64,000 nt of DNA. It comes from Pseudomonas sp. R84. GTDB taxonomy: Bacteria; Pseudomonadota; Gammaproteobacteria; Pseudomonadales; Pseudomonadaceae. Positions 18,527 to 28,205 of this stretch are shown here, one piece after another (the stretch's first letter is position 1; the number at the start of each line of letters is the position of its first letter). The position numbers and the translations under genes are program-made. The notes beneath the pieces are model-generated. The model was not told the DNA's origin. It did not search any database and saw only the letters and a program-made list of their open reading frames with translations. Where the stretch lies: positions 1,725,501 through 1,789,500 of the forward strand of contig NZ_CP019426.1 of the NCBI RefSeq assembly GCF_009834515.1, given 5' to 3'.

Positions 18527-18589
18527 TTCGCGAGCAGGCTCGCTCCCACATTGGAGCGCGGTCACTGTGGGAGCGAGCCTGCTCGCGAA
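18527..18589. repeat. REP-type palindrome (GCTCCCAC variant)
   Basis: Perfect 24-base arms, 18527-18550 and 18566-18589. It lies just past the adhesin terminator and belongs to the family found at 4212. Confidence 0.9.
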
Positions 18590-18636
18590 AGCGCCAGATC
18601 TGACGCCGAATAACTCAGCGGTTGATCACGCCTGCA

Positions 18637-18996
18637 TCAACCCGGCAACTCCAGATTATCCAGCACCCGATTCACCGCCAGCTCCCCGAGCATGATCAAT
18701 TGCGCGATACCCAGCAGCGTTCTGCGCTGCGACGCGGGTATGAGGTGGGCGAAGTCATGAGCGATGGTTCTGGCTGAGGCGAGAGTTTCGCTGGCATCGG
18801 CCAGCAGTTCTTCGTTTTTGAAGTCTGCGGTCACGGCGTACATCCGGCGGGTTTTTCGGGGCGGTGGGGTGGAGCCGGGTGGGCAGAGATAGTGGTCGAG
18901 GGCGCGCTCGGCGGCTTCGTGGAGTTTTTTTGAATCGAGGGATTCGTAGGGGGAGGTGGCGTCGGTTTCGGGTGGGTTGGGTGTTGGTTTGATCAT
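18637..18996 (-). CDS. DUF6124 family protein
   Basis: A 119-residue soluble protein of unknown function. The ATG at 18996 (MIKPTPNPPETDATSPYESL) has GGAG eight bases upstream; the in-frame extension to 19044 lies in a hairpin of the leader. A Pro-rich start is followed by KKLHEAAERALDHYLCP and a helical C-terminus (TLASARTIAHDFAHLIP, GIAQLIMLGELAVNRVLDNL). From memory this pattern matches DUF6124, a family common and often multicopy in fluorescens-group Pseudomonas. It is monocistronic and preceded by an unusually structured leader. Confidence 0.75.
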   Translation of the reverse strand: MIKPTPNPPETDATSPYESLDSKKLHEAAERALDHYLCPPGSTPPPRKTRRMYAVTADFKNEELLADASETLASARTIAHDFAHLIPASQRRTLLGIAQLIMLGELAVNRVLDNLELPG

Positions 18997-18999
18997 GTT

Positions 19000-19293
19000 G
19001 AGACTCCGTGGTTGATTTGGCCGCCACGGCTCATCGCTAAACAAGTAAAGGTGGCGGCTGTACGCAGGTTAGCGATCCGGGTCACAGAAACCCCGGGTAG
19101 ACCCGAAGGTCTCCCACGCACAGCCACCATGACGCCAAGTGCAGATAGACAAAGCTGCAATTGAGACTGGGGATTGAGCGTCTGTAGGGTATCGGATCGC
19201 TAAACCCGATCGCTGATTCGTCAGCGACCGACCCACAATAGAACCCGAGCCCAAGGCGCACAAGCCGGCGGATTCTGGCGTAGCTGTAGGCAA
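19000..19293 (-). other. Hairpin-rich leader upstream of the DUF6124 gene
   Basis: Read on the minus strand, this stretch can form several stems. TCGCTGA-CGAA-TCAGCGA lies near 19214-19231. GGGAGACC and GGTCTACCC pair across a TTCG tetraloop near 19094-19114. GCCGCCAC and GTGGCGGC pair across about 23 bases just before the DUF6124 start. AGCGAT recurs three times. A 74-codon TTG-started frame (19069-19293) with SIVGRSLTNQRSG and GCAWETFGSTRGFCDPDR spans it without a good SD. Either a structured cis-regulatory RNA or a small conserved gene would fit; I favour RNA. Confidence 0.4.
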
Positions 19294-19385
19294 TGGCGCA
19301 AGAATTTGTAGCCTGAAAGGCGTGTCTGAAGGTGTCTTTTAAACGCCTGAGTTTAAAAGGCGATTTGCGCTGACTTCAGTGACCT

Positions 19386-19452
19386 CTTCGCGAGCAAGCT
19401 CGCTCCCACATTTGGAATGCGTTTCCCTGTGGGAGCGAGCTTGCTCGCGAAG
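19386..19452. repeat. REP-type palindrome
   Basis: Perfect 25-base arms, 19386-19410 and 19428-19452, of the GCGAGCAAGCTCGCTCCCACA variant family. It lies between the DUF6124 leader and the beta-propeller gene. The remainder of 19294-19537 shows nothing I can name. Confidence 0.88.
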
Positions 19453-19537
19453 GGGCCAGAATTGTCACGGCATCAACCAGCGCTTTTCCCCACGCCCGCG
19501 TCAACTAGCCACTCCAGATTATTCAGCACCCGGTCCG

Positions 19538-21791
19538 TCAGCCGATTCTCAGCACAGCAATCCGGCTGTTGGAGGTGTTGCACACATATGCTCTGCGCCC
19601 GTCAGGGCTCAAAGCGATGCCGTACGCGGTTCCTCCGCCCAATGGCAGGGTGCCAACCACTTCTTGACGTGAAAGGTCGATCACCGAGACCGAGCCGGGT
19701 AAATAGTTCGTGACGTAGGCAAGCGTCCCTTGACTGTTAGTTACGATCGCGTAGGGGAAGCTTCCAACCGGGATGTATTTCAAAACACTCATCGATGCCG
19801 TGTCGATAACGGCAACCTCATTTTTGGAGTAGAGCACGACATATACAAAACGCTCATCGTTGCTGGAAGCCACGTGAATGGGGTTTGATCCTGAAGGCAG
19901 GCCGATTTGTCTGATCACACTGAGACTGACAGCATCGAGGATGTCCAGTCTGTCAGGGGTGCCGTTGAGTGCGACATATAGGCGTCTGCCATCGTTGCTG
20001 AAGTGCAACCATGAAGGCCTATTGTGCAGATTGGTTTCCTTGATTTTCGCCCCTGTCTTCGCGTCGCAAACATGAAGTTTTTCGTATTCCCATGTGCTGA
20101 TGTACGTTTTTGAGCTATCACGGCTCACCGCCGAGACAAAGGCGAGTTCGCTGCCAACCGAGAGTCTGCGGGTGACTGCTTGCTGACCTATATCGATTTC
20201 ATAAACGTTGTTGTTTCGGTTCGTGGTGTAGGCGCGTGTTCCATCGGGACTGATAGAAATAGTCTGCGGCCCAATCTCTACGGGTATGTTTCTGATGACT
20301 TGAAGTTTCTGTGTATCAATGACAGCGACAGTACTGATGGACGCAAGAGGTGCGTAAAGGTGCTTGCCGTCGGGTGTTATCACGATATCAACTGGCGCGC
20401 TGTTCATCTCTATCCACTCAACCACGCCCGGCTGTTCCACCTCTACCGTCGCTGTAGCCGTTTGCCCTTCGCTGCTGGCAGTCAACGTGTAGCTGTCTAT
20501 CACGCTCGGTGTCCGCACGTCCCCGACAGTGACGATGCCCAGGCTATCAGTGGTGAATGTGCGTGAGCCGGTTCCGCCATCGCCGTAGGCAAAGCCGAGG
20601 GGAAGGGTGATCACCACGTTTTGCCCAGGCTGAGGACTGCCATTCTTCAACAGTTCGAGACTGATGTCCCTGAGCAGGCCATCCGTTACCGCTGAATAGG
20701 GTGCATCCCTGAAATTCAGGTCCAGCAGCGGTGCAGGTATCCTCACGCGTAAAATGGGAGAGGTGTGCTCCGCGCCATTGTTGGTCAGTACACACTGAAG
20801 TCTGAGAACTCTGCCTTGATGTGCCGTTAGTAACGCTTGGCTAAGGTTGAAGTTCGCGCGCAGGTTCTTGTTCAATTTAAGTGGAGCAGCCGGTGGAGTG
20901 CCAGGTAATGGGTTGAGCATCTGTAGTTCGACAACATCACCCACATTTGCCGCTTTAGCTTCAAATCGAGTGATGACTCCATTCGGATCGATCGGCACAG
21001 CGATCGGATTCTCAGACGGCACTAACACGAGAGTGCTGATCAGGTCCTTCTGGGCGAGACGAATCTCGAGCGTCTGGATTGCAGACTCCGCGAAATTGTT
21101 CAACTGATCTTCGACCGTAAACCAGGCCTGAACGGTGCCGTCGATGATGTCGATGAGGTCAGCGGTGTACAGCGTTATCGTCAGCGGCTTGGTGGGGTCG
21201 GTTACGGGTATGGGGAACGTTTTGTCGGCGATTTTCAGAGACAAGGCATCATGAAGCTCCACCGGTACATATCTGCACTCGAACTTGATTCCCTTGCGCA
21301 GCCAGTTCAGGGGTCACGCCCTTGGCAATCACCTCAGGCGGAATCACCAGCTCAAGGTTGGCATGGGGGCGCTGGTGATAGAGCACACGCAAAATATCCG
21401 ATGACTCCGTGTTACCACTGAGTCGTTCCACCTCGTACTGGATTTCGTTGACGCCATCTACAAACGATCCTTGGCGTGCGAAGAGTAGGACTCGTTTGCT
21501 TTCGTCACCCTCAAGGACAGTGGAACTGTCGACAAACGTCCTGTTGACATACAACTTCACTGTATCGAACGCGGCCATGGGCTGGGCTTTCCGGCGTTGC
21601 AGTGCAGACCATGGATCCACCACACACGGCAGGCGTTTTGGTTCGCCGACAAAAAGATGTCTGCCAACGCCTCCGTGGGCGAGATCAGAAGGCTCCACCG
21701 GCGTTACCAAGCCAGGTATGAAAGCCGGAAACAGTTTGAGGGTTTCAATAAGTTCGTCAGACTGGATGTCTATAGCGGATTGAGAATCCAT
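19538..21791 (-). pseudogene. YVTN beta-propeller protein split by a one-base frameshift
   Basis: Two overlapping frames together make one protein of about 750 residues. The N-terminal piece runs from the ATG at 21791 to 21249 (MDSQSAIDIQ to CTGGAS). The C-terminal piece is open to 19538, and its only start near the overlap is GTG at 21262. At about 21287-21290, GGGAATCAAG on the minus strand, read without one A, joins PELAAQG directly to IKFECRYVPVELHD in the second frame, removing the mismatch. The C-terminal half has YVTN/surface-layer propeller blades (TPDGKHLYAPLASIS, SPDGTRAYTTNRNNN, SPDGRRAYVCNTSNS). The middle has Ig-like repeats. No signal peptide is evident. A sequencing error is possible. 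Confidence 0.75.
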
Positions 21792-21919
21792 GGCGCGCTC
21801 CTGGCCATGACCGGCCGGCAAGTAGGTGTTGGGCTATCACACACCTGCCGGGGGGTGTTGCCTACTGTCATATCTGACAGGTGAGCCTTGTTTTCAGATG
21901 AATGGTCGACTTGAGTGCA

Positions 21920-22315
21920 TCAGGATTTGTGCAAGGTTTTCTGGCGCAGGATGTAAACCGTCACCAGCACCGCACTGGTCAACATGAACCCCCGCGCCCA
22001 CGGCAGTGGCACCAGGTAGCACGAGAACAGAATGCTCGCCCACATCAGCCCGATCGCGTAGACCTTGCCCTTGAGCGGTATGCCGTTGCCATCGAGGTAA
22101 TCGCGGATCCATGGCCCCAGCCGGGGATGCTCGACCAGCCATTGATAGAAACGCGGAGAGCTGCGCGCGAAACAGGCCGCGGCGAGCAGAAGGAAAGGGG
22201 TGGTGGGCAGGACGGGCAGGAAAATCCCGATCACCCCCAATGCCACGCTGAGCCAGCCGACGGCCAGCAAGAAGTAGCGCAACATCAGGGGGCGGTTGCC
22301 TATGGGGTTGTCCAT
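21920..22315 (-). CDS. DUF454 (YbaN-type) inner-membrane protein
   Basis: A 131-residue membrane protein with three or four hydrophobic helices. LLAVGWLSVALGVIGIFLPV, then LPTTPFLLLAAACFARSSPR and WLVEHPRLGPWI, is the DUF454 signature. The function of the family is not established. The start at 22315 is probable; the ATG ten codons on is an alternative. It lies 10 bases after the UPF0149 gene and is likely co-transcribed. The 128 bases between it and the broken propeller gene hold nothing I can name. Confidence 0.82.
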   Translation of the reverse strand: MDNPIGNRPLMLRYFLLAVGWLSVALGVIGIFLPVLPTTPFLLLAAACFARSSPRFYQWLVEHPRLGPWIRDYLDGNGIPLKGKVYAIGLMWASILFSCYLVPLPWARGFMLTSAVLVTVYILRQKTLHKS

Positions 22316-22325
22316 AGGCCGGATC

Positions 22326-22913
22326 TTAGTGGTGACGTGGCTTGAGGATCGCCGGTTTTTCGTCGGGCGCCTGGCACAGCAGGTACAGCGCGGTCAGGGC
22401 TTCCGGGATCTGTACGATCATGTCGTCCATCAGGTTGGCGTCTTTGGCGATGTCTTCGAATTCTGGCTGTTCGTCGAACAGGCCCGAACCGACCATGATC
22501 GGCAGCAACATTTCGCTGACTTCTTCCTCGGCAGTTTCGAACCAGGCGGCCTCACGCAGGAACACGCCTTCCATGAAACCAATGCACCAGCCGCGCAATT
22601 CGGAATCGTCCGGCTCGTCGCCCAGATCCAGTTCGCATGGCAGTTCGAACTCTTCATCCGAGGCCAGTTGACGGGCGATGTGCGCCTTGAGGCCGATCAG
22701 GGTGGCTTCGATCTCTTCGCGCTGGGCGTCGCTGCTGTAATGCGGCTCTTCGGCGAACAGGGCGTCGATCCACTCACGCTCCGGTACGTCTTCAGCGCAG
22801 ATCGACAGCGCGGTGAGGTAGCCGTGAGCGGCCACGTAATCCAGCGCCTCGTCATGCAGCTCGTCGGCGTCGAGGAAAACTTGCAGGCGGGTCAGTTGCT
22901 CAGCGAAGGACAT
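22326..22913 (-). CDS. UPF0149 / YecA family protein
   Basis: A 195-residue acidic soluble protein of unknown function. The start at 22913 (MSFAEQLTRLQVFLD) was chosen because the extension to 23075 runs into a palindromic repeat. The fold is all helical, with LRGWCIGFMEGVFLREAAWF and NLMDDMIVQIPEALTALYLLC typical of YecA-like proteins. I see no C-terminal SEC-C zinc motif; the protein ends AILKPRHH. It is first in a short operon with the DUF454 gene. Confidence 0.8.
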   Translation of the reverse strand: MSFAEQLTRLQVFLDADELHDEALDYVAAHGYLTALSICAEDVPEREWIDALFAEEPHYSSDAQREEIEATLIGLKAHIARQLASDEEFELPCELDLGDEPDDSELRGWCIGFMEGVFLREAAWFETAEEEVSEMLLPIMVGSGLFDEQPEFEDIAKDANLMDDMIVQIPEALTALYLLCQAPDEKPAILKPRHH

Positions 22914-23017
22914 TACGGGGCTACCTTGGGGAATAAACAATGCGGGAATTCTAGGCCTTCTTGCGCGCTCAAGCCAGCCGCATGGCAGATTTGACCTGCC
23001 ATACCCTGCATACACCC

Positions 23018-23103
23018 TGTAGGAGCTGCCGAAGGCTGCGATCTTTTGATTTGCTTTTAATAAAGACAAGATCAAAAGATCGCAGCCTTCGGCAGCTCCT
23101 ACA
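23018..23103. repeat. Palindromic repeat (GTAGGAGCTGCCGAAGGCTG family)
   Basis: Perfect 33-base arms, 23018-23050 and 23071-23103, around a 20-base loop. It lies between the divergent UPF0149 and recQ genes. Other members are at 39495 and 40216. The stems are long enough to form a stable RNA hairpin from either strand. No other feature is evident from 23104 to 23290. Confidence 0.9.
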
Positions 23104-23290
23104 CAGGTATCAGCGATTGTATCGACGGGTGTCGCCCTGCGCAGGGGAGGCCTCGGGTATACTGCCGCGTTTTGCGATCCCTGCCCGCATTACGCGTGTC
23201 ACGTAATGCGCTCTTACGTTTTGTTTAAGCAGCCCTGACTGTTCTGAACCAGCCTGCGCAGGGATGTATCGGTAGATTTTTGGAGTTTTT

Positions 23291-25420
23291 ATGCTCGAAC
23301 AGGCTCAACGCGTCCTCAAGGACATCTTCGGCTACGACAGTTTCCGTGGCCGTCAGGGTGCAATCATTGAGCGCGTGGCCAGTGGCGGTGATGCGCTGGT
23401 GCTGATGCCTACCGGTGGCGGCAAGTCCCTGTGCTTTCAGGTGCCGGCGCTGTTGCGCGATGGCCTGGCGGTGGTGGTGTCGCCGCTGATCGCACTGATG
23501 GACGATCAGGTCGCCACCCTCGAAGAGCTGGGTGTGGCCGCTGCCGCGCTGAACTCCACCTTGAGCGCCGAGCAGCAGCGTGATCTGGCGGCGCGAATCA
23601 AGCGCGGTGAAGTGAAGATGTTGTATCTGGCGCCCGAGCGTCTGGTGCAGCCGCGCATGCTGTCGTTCCTGCAAGGCTTGAACATTGCGTTGTTCGCCAT
23701 CGACGAAGCGCACTGCGTATCGCAATGGGGTCACGATTTCCGTCCGGAATACCTGCAACTGGGCCAGTTGGCCGAGATGTTTCCCGACGTGCCGCGCATC
23801 GCCCTGACCGCCACCGCCGACAAGCGCACCCGTGAAGAAATCGTCACCCGCCTGCACCTGCAAAATGCCGAGCGCTTCCTGTCGAGCTTCGACCGTCCGA
23901 ATATCTTTTACCGCATCGTTCCCAAGGAGCAGCCGCGCAAGCAGTTGCTGGCGTTTTTGGCCGAGCGACGCAGCGATGCCGGCATCGTCTATTGCCTGTC
24001 GCGCAAGAAAGTCGAAGAAGTCGCAACGTTTCTGAGCGAGCAGGGCTTCCCGGCGCTGCCGTATCACGCCGGTTTGCCCAATGAGCTACGTGCCTTCAAC
24101 CAGAAGCGCTTTCTCAACGAGGAAGGTCTGATCATGGTCGCCACTGTGGCGTTCGGCATGGGCATCGACAAGCCCAACGTGCGCTTTGTCGCCCACCTCG
24201 ATCTACCGAAATCCCTTGAGGCGTATTACCAGGAAACCGGGCGCGGCGGCCGTGACGGCCTGCCGGCGGATGCGTGGATGGCCTACGGTCTGCAAGATGT
24301 GGTGATGCTCAAGCAGATGCTGCAGAACTCCGAAGGCGACGAGCGGCACAAGCGCCTGGAGCAACACAAGCTCGACGCGATGCTGTCGCTGTGCGAAGAA
24401 ACCCGTTGCCGCCGTCAGACCCTGCTTGCGTACTTCGATGAAGACATGCCCGAACCGTGCGGCCATTGTGATAACTGTGTCGACGGCGTGCAGACCTGGG
24501 ATGCCACCGAGCCAGCGCGTCAGGCGTTATCGGCGATTTTCCGCACGGGTCAGCGTTATGGCGTCGGTCATCTGGTTGACGTGCTGCTGGGCAAGGAAAA
24601 CGAAAAAGTCCGCAGTTTTGGCCATCAACACCTGTCGGTGTACGGCGTCGGCAAGGCATTGAGCGAAAGCGAATGGCGCTCGCTGTTCCGCCAATTGGTC
24701 GCGCGCGGTCTGGCGGATGTCGACCACGAAGGCTATGGCGGTCTGCGTCTGAATGACAGTTGCCGGCCATTGCTCAAGGGCGAAGTCACGCTGGAACTGC
24801 GCCGCGACCTCAAACCGCAGGTCACCGCCAAAACTGCGAGCAAGAGCCCGGCCAGCCAACTGGTGCGCGGCGAAGAGCGCGAACAGTGGGAAGCCCTGCG
24901 CGCGCTGCGCCGCAAACTGGCCGAAGAACATGGCGTGCCGCCGTACGTCATCTTCCCCGATTCGACGTTGCTGGAAATGCTCCGCAGCCAACCGACTTCG
25001 CTGGCGGAAATGGCCCGGGTCAGCGGCGTTGGCGCGCGCAAGCTGGAACGCTATGGCGATGCCTTCCTCGAAGTGCTCGGCGGCGAGGTCGAGGCGCCGA
25101 AAGCGGTAGCCGACGTGCGCCACGAGTTGATCACTTTGGCCCGTGCGGGCATGACACCGCTGCAGATCGCCGGTCAGTTGCAGTGCTCGGAAAAGAACGT
25201 CTACACCATGCTCGCCGAGGCGATCGGCAAGCAGCAGTTGTCGCTGGAACAGGCGCTGGATTTGCCGGAAGAGCTGATGGGTGAAGTGCAGGATGCGTTC
25301 CTCGATGGTGAAGGTGAGCTGCCGTCCGTTGCCGAAGTGGCCGAGCTGTTTGCCGGGCGTGTTCCGGAGGGCGTGCTGTATTGCGTGCGGGCTGCACTGC
25401 AATCGGAATTCGAGATGTAA
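23291..25420 (+). CDS. recQ: ATP-dependent DNA helicase RecQ
   Basis: A 3'-5' DNA helicase for recombination and fork repair. The ATG at 23291 has GGAG six bases upstream. The 709-residue protein has Walker A TGGGKS at 41-46, DEAH at 138-141 followed by the RecQ loop ([13 protein letters not shown]), helicase motif VI ([12 protein letters not shown]), the zinc cysteines ([15 protein letters not shown]), a winged-helix domain and a C-terminal HRDC domain ([20 protein letters not shown]). The length is slightly above that of the E. coli enzyme because of an added C-terminal region with a possible HTH ([18 protein letters not shown]). Confidence 0.95.
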   Translation: MLEQAQRVLKDIFGYDSFRGRQGAIIERVASGGDALVLMPTGGGKSLCFQVPALLRDGLAVVVSPLIALMDDQVATLEELGVAAAALNSTLSAEQQRDLAARIKRGEVKMLYLAPERLVQPRMLSFLQGLNIALFAIDEAHCVSQWGHDFRPEYLQLGQLAEMFPDVPRIALTATADKRTREEIVTRLHLQNAERFLSSFDRPNIFYRIVPKEQPRKQLLAFLAERRSDAGIVYCLSRKKVEEVATFLSEQGFPALPYHAGLPNELRAFNQKRFLNEEGLIMVATVAFGMGIDKPNVRFVAHLDLPKSLEAYYQETGRGGRDGLPADAWMAYGLQDVVMLKQMLQNSEGDERHKRLEQHKLDAMLSLCEETRCRRQTLLAYFDEDMPEPCGHCDNCVDGVQTWDATEPARQALSAIFRTGQRYGVGHLVDVLLGKENEKVRSFGHQHLSVYGVGKALSESEWRSLFRQLVARGLADVDHEGYGGLRLNDSCRPLLKGEVTLELRRDLKPQVTAKTASKSPASQLVRGEEREQWEALRALRRKLAEEHGVPPYVIFPDSTLLEMLRSQPTSLAEMARVSGVGARKLERYGDAFLEVLGGEVEAPKAVADVRHELITLARAGMTPLQIAGQLQCSEKNVYTMLAEAIGKQQLSLEQALDLPEELMGEVQDAFLDGEGELPSVAEVAELFAGRVPEGVLYCVRAALQSEFEM

Positions 25421-25430
25421 TTTGGCCGTC

Positions 25431-25610
25431 GCCCCTCACCCCAACCCTCTCCCGGAGGGAGAGGGGGCCTACCGAGGTGTCTTGCGCTATACATCGACCT
25501 GAGAACCCGAGTCGATTATGGGTTCAGCGCCGATCTGCCACGTCGGCGTAATTCCCGAATATCCCCCATTCAGTCCCCTCTCCCTCCGGGAGAGGGCTAG
25601 GGTGAGGGGC
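25431..25610. repeat. Paired CCCTCACCC palindromes flanking a 110-base spacer
   Basis: GCCCCTCACCCCAACCCTCT at 25431 reappears as its near reverse complement, ending at 25610, with inner GGGAGAGGGG hairpins. It is the same family as at 2285 and 37824. It follows recQ and could act as a bidirectional transcription barrier. Confidence 0.85.
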
Positions 25611-25666
25611 CTCAAGATGTAACGATTCAGTACAGACCGCCACTTGCCTATAACTGCAGCTCATGC

Positions 25667-25685
25667 TTAGCTGGCTAATAATTAG
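25667..25685. promoter_or_regulatory. Candidate MarR/SlyA operator
   Basis: TTAGCTGGCTAA (25667-25678) has the same outer half-sites as the known SlyA consensus TTAGCAAGCTAA. It overlaps a second palindrome, CTAATAATTAG (25675-25685). The site ends 35 bases before the start codon of the MarR gene, so I infer autoregulation. Confidence 0.55.
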
Positions 25686-25720
25686 AAATTCTTTATTTTC
25701 AGTCTAACCGTGAGTGTTTT

Positions 25721-26155
25721 ATGCCGTTAACCGATCAACACCGCTTTGGCATGCAACTGGCCCAGATGTCCCGTGGCTGGCGTGCCGAACTGGATCGCCG
25801 ACTGGCCGGGCTGGGGTTGTCCCAGGCGCGCTGGCTGGTGCTGCTGCATCTGGCGCGTTTTGAAGACGCGCCGACCCAGCGTGAGCTGGCGCAGAGCGTC
25901 GGCGTCGAAGGTCCGACCCTTGCGCGCTTGCTCGATAGTCTGGAAAGCCAGGGCCTGGTGCAACGCCAGTCCGTGATGGAAGACCGCCGGGCGAAAAAGA
26001 TCGTCCTCTGCGCACCAGCCCTGCCGTTGATCGAACAAATCGAAACCATCGCCACACAGCTGCGTCATGAGTTGTTCGAAGGCGTCGACGAAGCGGATTT
26101 GAAGGTGTGCATGCGGGTTCACGGGCATATTCTGGCCAACCTGGAAAAATCTTGA
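25721..26155 (+). CDS. MarR-family transcriptional regulator (SlyA-like)
   Basis: A 144-residue dimeric winged-helix regulator. Helical ends (QHRFGMQLAQMSRGWRAELD, HELFEGVDEADLKVCMRVHG) frame the DNA-binding core, QRELAQSVGVEGPTLARLLD, and the wing VMEDRRAKKIVL. A palindrome like the SlyA consensus lies just upstream. It is placed between recQ and the FimV-like gene, as in P. aeruginosa. Its target genes cannot be told from sequence. From 26156 to 26282 I see only the promoter region of the next gene. Confidence 0.88.
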   Translation: MPLTDQHRFGMQLAQMSRGWRAELDRRLAGLGLSQARWLVLLHLARFEDAPTQRELAQSVGVEGPTLARLLDSLESQGLVQRQSVMEDRRAKKIVLCAPALPLIEQIETIATQLRHELFEGVDEADLKVCMRVHGHILANLEKS

Positions 26156-26282
26156 GGCACATCCACGTGCCGGATCTTTGAGAGATCGCGCTGAGCCGAC
26201 TATAAGAACTACTGGGCAATATCGTGTTCGTACCGGATGTGCGAACGCATAGAAGTCGGTTTTGCTTATTTAAGGGATGCTC

Positions 26283-28070
26283 ATGCTCGCAAGTCGGCAC
26301 GTGGTACTGCGCGGTGGCGCCAAATGGTTGCTGGTCGCCGGTGTTTTCAGCTATTCGGCCTGGTCGATGGCCTTGGGGCTGGGTGATATCACCGTTCATT
26401 CAGGCCTCAATCAGCCGCTCAAGGCCGACATTGCGTTGGTCGATGTCGGCGGGCTGACGCAAAACGATCTGGCGGTGCGTCTGGCCACGGCGGATGAATT
26501 CGCCGAGGCCGGGGTCGAGCGGGTGTTCTTTCTCAACGACCTCAAGTTCATCCCGATCCTGCATGGCAATCGCCAGATGATCCGGGTGACCTCCAGCAAA
26601 CCGGTCAACGAACCCTTCCTGAATTTCCTCGTGCAGCTCGATCAGCCCAATGGCCGTTTGCTGCGTGAGTACACGGTGTTGATCGATCCGCCGGGTTCAC
26701 CGGGTATCGTGCCGGCCACCGATGAGCCGGATCCGCGTGCGCAATCCTCCGCGTTTCCCACTGTCGAGCCTGTCGTGGCGGCGCCACAGGCGCCACAAGC
26801 CAAGCGCGATACCGTGCCAGCACCCACGCAGGCAACTTCGCCCGCCAACGATGCACTGGCCGAACAATTGGCGGCCAGTGTTCTGCTCAATCAGCAACAG
26901 CAGAAGACCATTGATGAACTGAGCGCAAAACTGCAGACACAGGATGTGCAGATTGCCGACGGCAAAAAGCAGATCAGTGACCTGCAAACACGCTTGGTCG
27001 AGCTGCAGAAAACGCCGCCACCGATCGTGCAAACCCCGGCACCGACTCCTGCGCCGGCTGTGGCGTCAGCGGAATCCAGCAATGACGGTTTGAACTGGCC
27101 ATTGCTCGGCGGCCTGTTGCTGTTGTTGGGGGTGTTGGCCGGGTTGTTGGTGCACCGTCGACGGCAGCAACAGCAACAGCAACAGCAAGTTGCCGAGCCG
27201 CTGCCCCAGTTGCCGCAAGGCAATGAGGTAGACGTCGCTGAGGCAGAGAACGCCGATCCCGTCAGATCCCACGCTTCAGCCGAACACCGGGAAGAGCCGG
27301 CGGCTGGCGATGTGCTGGAGGCGGTGGGGATCTATCTGGCCTATGGCCGACTGGGCGAAGCGGCGGGTTTGCTGCGCGATGCCTTGCACAAGGAGCCTGC
27401 GCGCAGCGATATCGGTTTGCAGTTGCTTGAAGTTCTGGGCCGCCAGGGTGACAGCGCCGCGTATGAACAACAAGAAAGTCATTTGCGTGAGCTGGGCGTG
27501 GATGCCCAGACGTTGCAGGATGTTCGCACGCGGCACCCGAAACTGGCGGTTGCGGCACCGTTGGTCGCGGTGCCGCCCATTATTGCAGCGGCCCCGCTTG
27601 TCGCTGCTCCACCGGCACCTGAAGATGATTTCGAGCTGAATCTGGGCGAGCTGTCGATGGATTCCAGCTGGGACCTGGAAGACACTCGCCCGACTTCCGA
27701 TGAGCCGCAGGCAGACACCTCGGCGCTCGGCTCCGGGCTGCAAGTCCTGCCTCAGGATTTCGAATTGCCCGAGCCCGAGTCCAGCGAAGAGGCCGAGTTG
27801 GAGTGGATCCCTGAATCGGATGCCGAGCCGCTGGATGAAGATTTTCTCAATGAGTTTGCTGATGCCAAGCCGTCACTGGCGTTGCAACCGCTGGATCTGC
27901 AGACACCAGAGCCGGTACATGACGAAAATTCCGGAAAGCTCGAACAGGCGCAGACGTGCATTGATGACGGCGATATCGACAGTGCGGTTGCGTTGCTCAA
28001 TGAATTGCTCAAGGAAGGGGATGAGCCGTTGAAGCAAACGGCGAGGACGTTGCTGGCGGGGATTCGCTGA
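26283..28070 (+). CDS. FimV-like inner-membrane protein
   Basis: A 595-residue FimV/HubP-related protein, a family that organises cell poles and type IV pili. I chose the ATG at 26283 because AAGGG lies six bases upstream; the ATG at 26277 abuts it. A signal peptide (residues about 1-35) precedes the FimV N-domain (LGLGDITVHSGLNQPLKADI). A Pro/Ala linker and a short coiled coil lead to one membrane helix (WPLLGGLLLLLGVLAGLLV) and a poly-Gln run. The cytoplasmic part has a TPR-like region, an acidic linker and the FimV C-terminal motif (QTCIDDGDIDSAVALLNELL). I see no LysM domain. Its order between the MarR gene and plpD matches P. aeruginosa. Confidence 0.85.
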   Translation: MLASRHVVLRGGAKWLLVAGVFSYSAWSMALGLGDITVHSGLNQPLKADIALVDVGGLTQNDLAVRLATADEFAEAGVERVFFLNDLKFIPILHGNRQMIRVTSSKPVNEPFLNFLVQLDQPNGRLLREYTVLIDPPGSPGIVPATDEPDPRAQSSAFPTVEPVVAAPQAPQAKRDTVPAPTQATSPANDALAEQLAASVLLNQQQQKTIDELSAKLQTQDVQIADGKKQISDLQTRLVELQKTPPPIVQTPAPTPAPAVASAESSNDGLNWPLLGGLLLLLGVLAGLLVHRRRQQQQQQQQVAEPLPQLPQGNEVDVAEAENADPVRSHASAEHREEPAAGDVLEAVGIYLAYGRLGEAAGLLRDALHKEPARSDIGLQLLEVLGRQGDSAAYEQQESHLRELGVDAQTLQDVRTRHPKLAVAAPLVAVPPIIAAAPLVAAPPAPEDDFELNLGELSMDSSWDLEDTRPTSDEPQADTSALGSGLQVLPQDFELPEPESSEEAELEWIPESDAEPLDEDFLNEFADAKPSLALQPLDLQTPEPVHDENSGKLEQAQTCIDDGDIDSAVALLNELLKEGDEPLKQTARTLLAGIR

Positions 28071-28104
28071 ACCCCTGATCGATTTGCGGTGGATCCGATA
28101 CCGC

Positions 28105-28170
28105 CTTCGCGAGCAGGCTCGCTCCCACATTGGAATGCGTTCCCCTGTGGGAGCGAGCCTGCTCGCGAAG
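28105..28170. repeat. REP-type palindrome
   Basis: Perfect 25-base arms, 28105-28129 and 28146-28170. It lies between the convergent FimV-like gene and plpD. Confidence 0.9.
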
Positions 28171-28205
28171 ACTGACCTTCAGTCAATATCAATTCCGAAT
28201 CTGGA

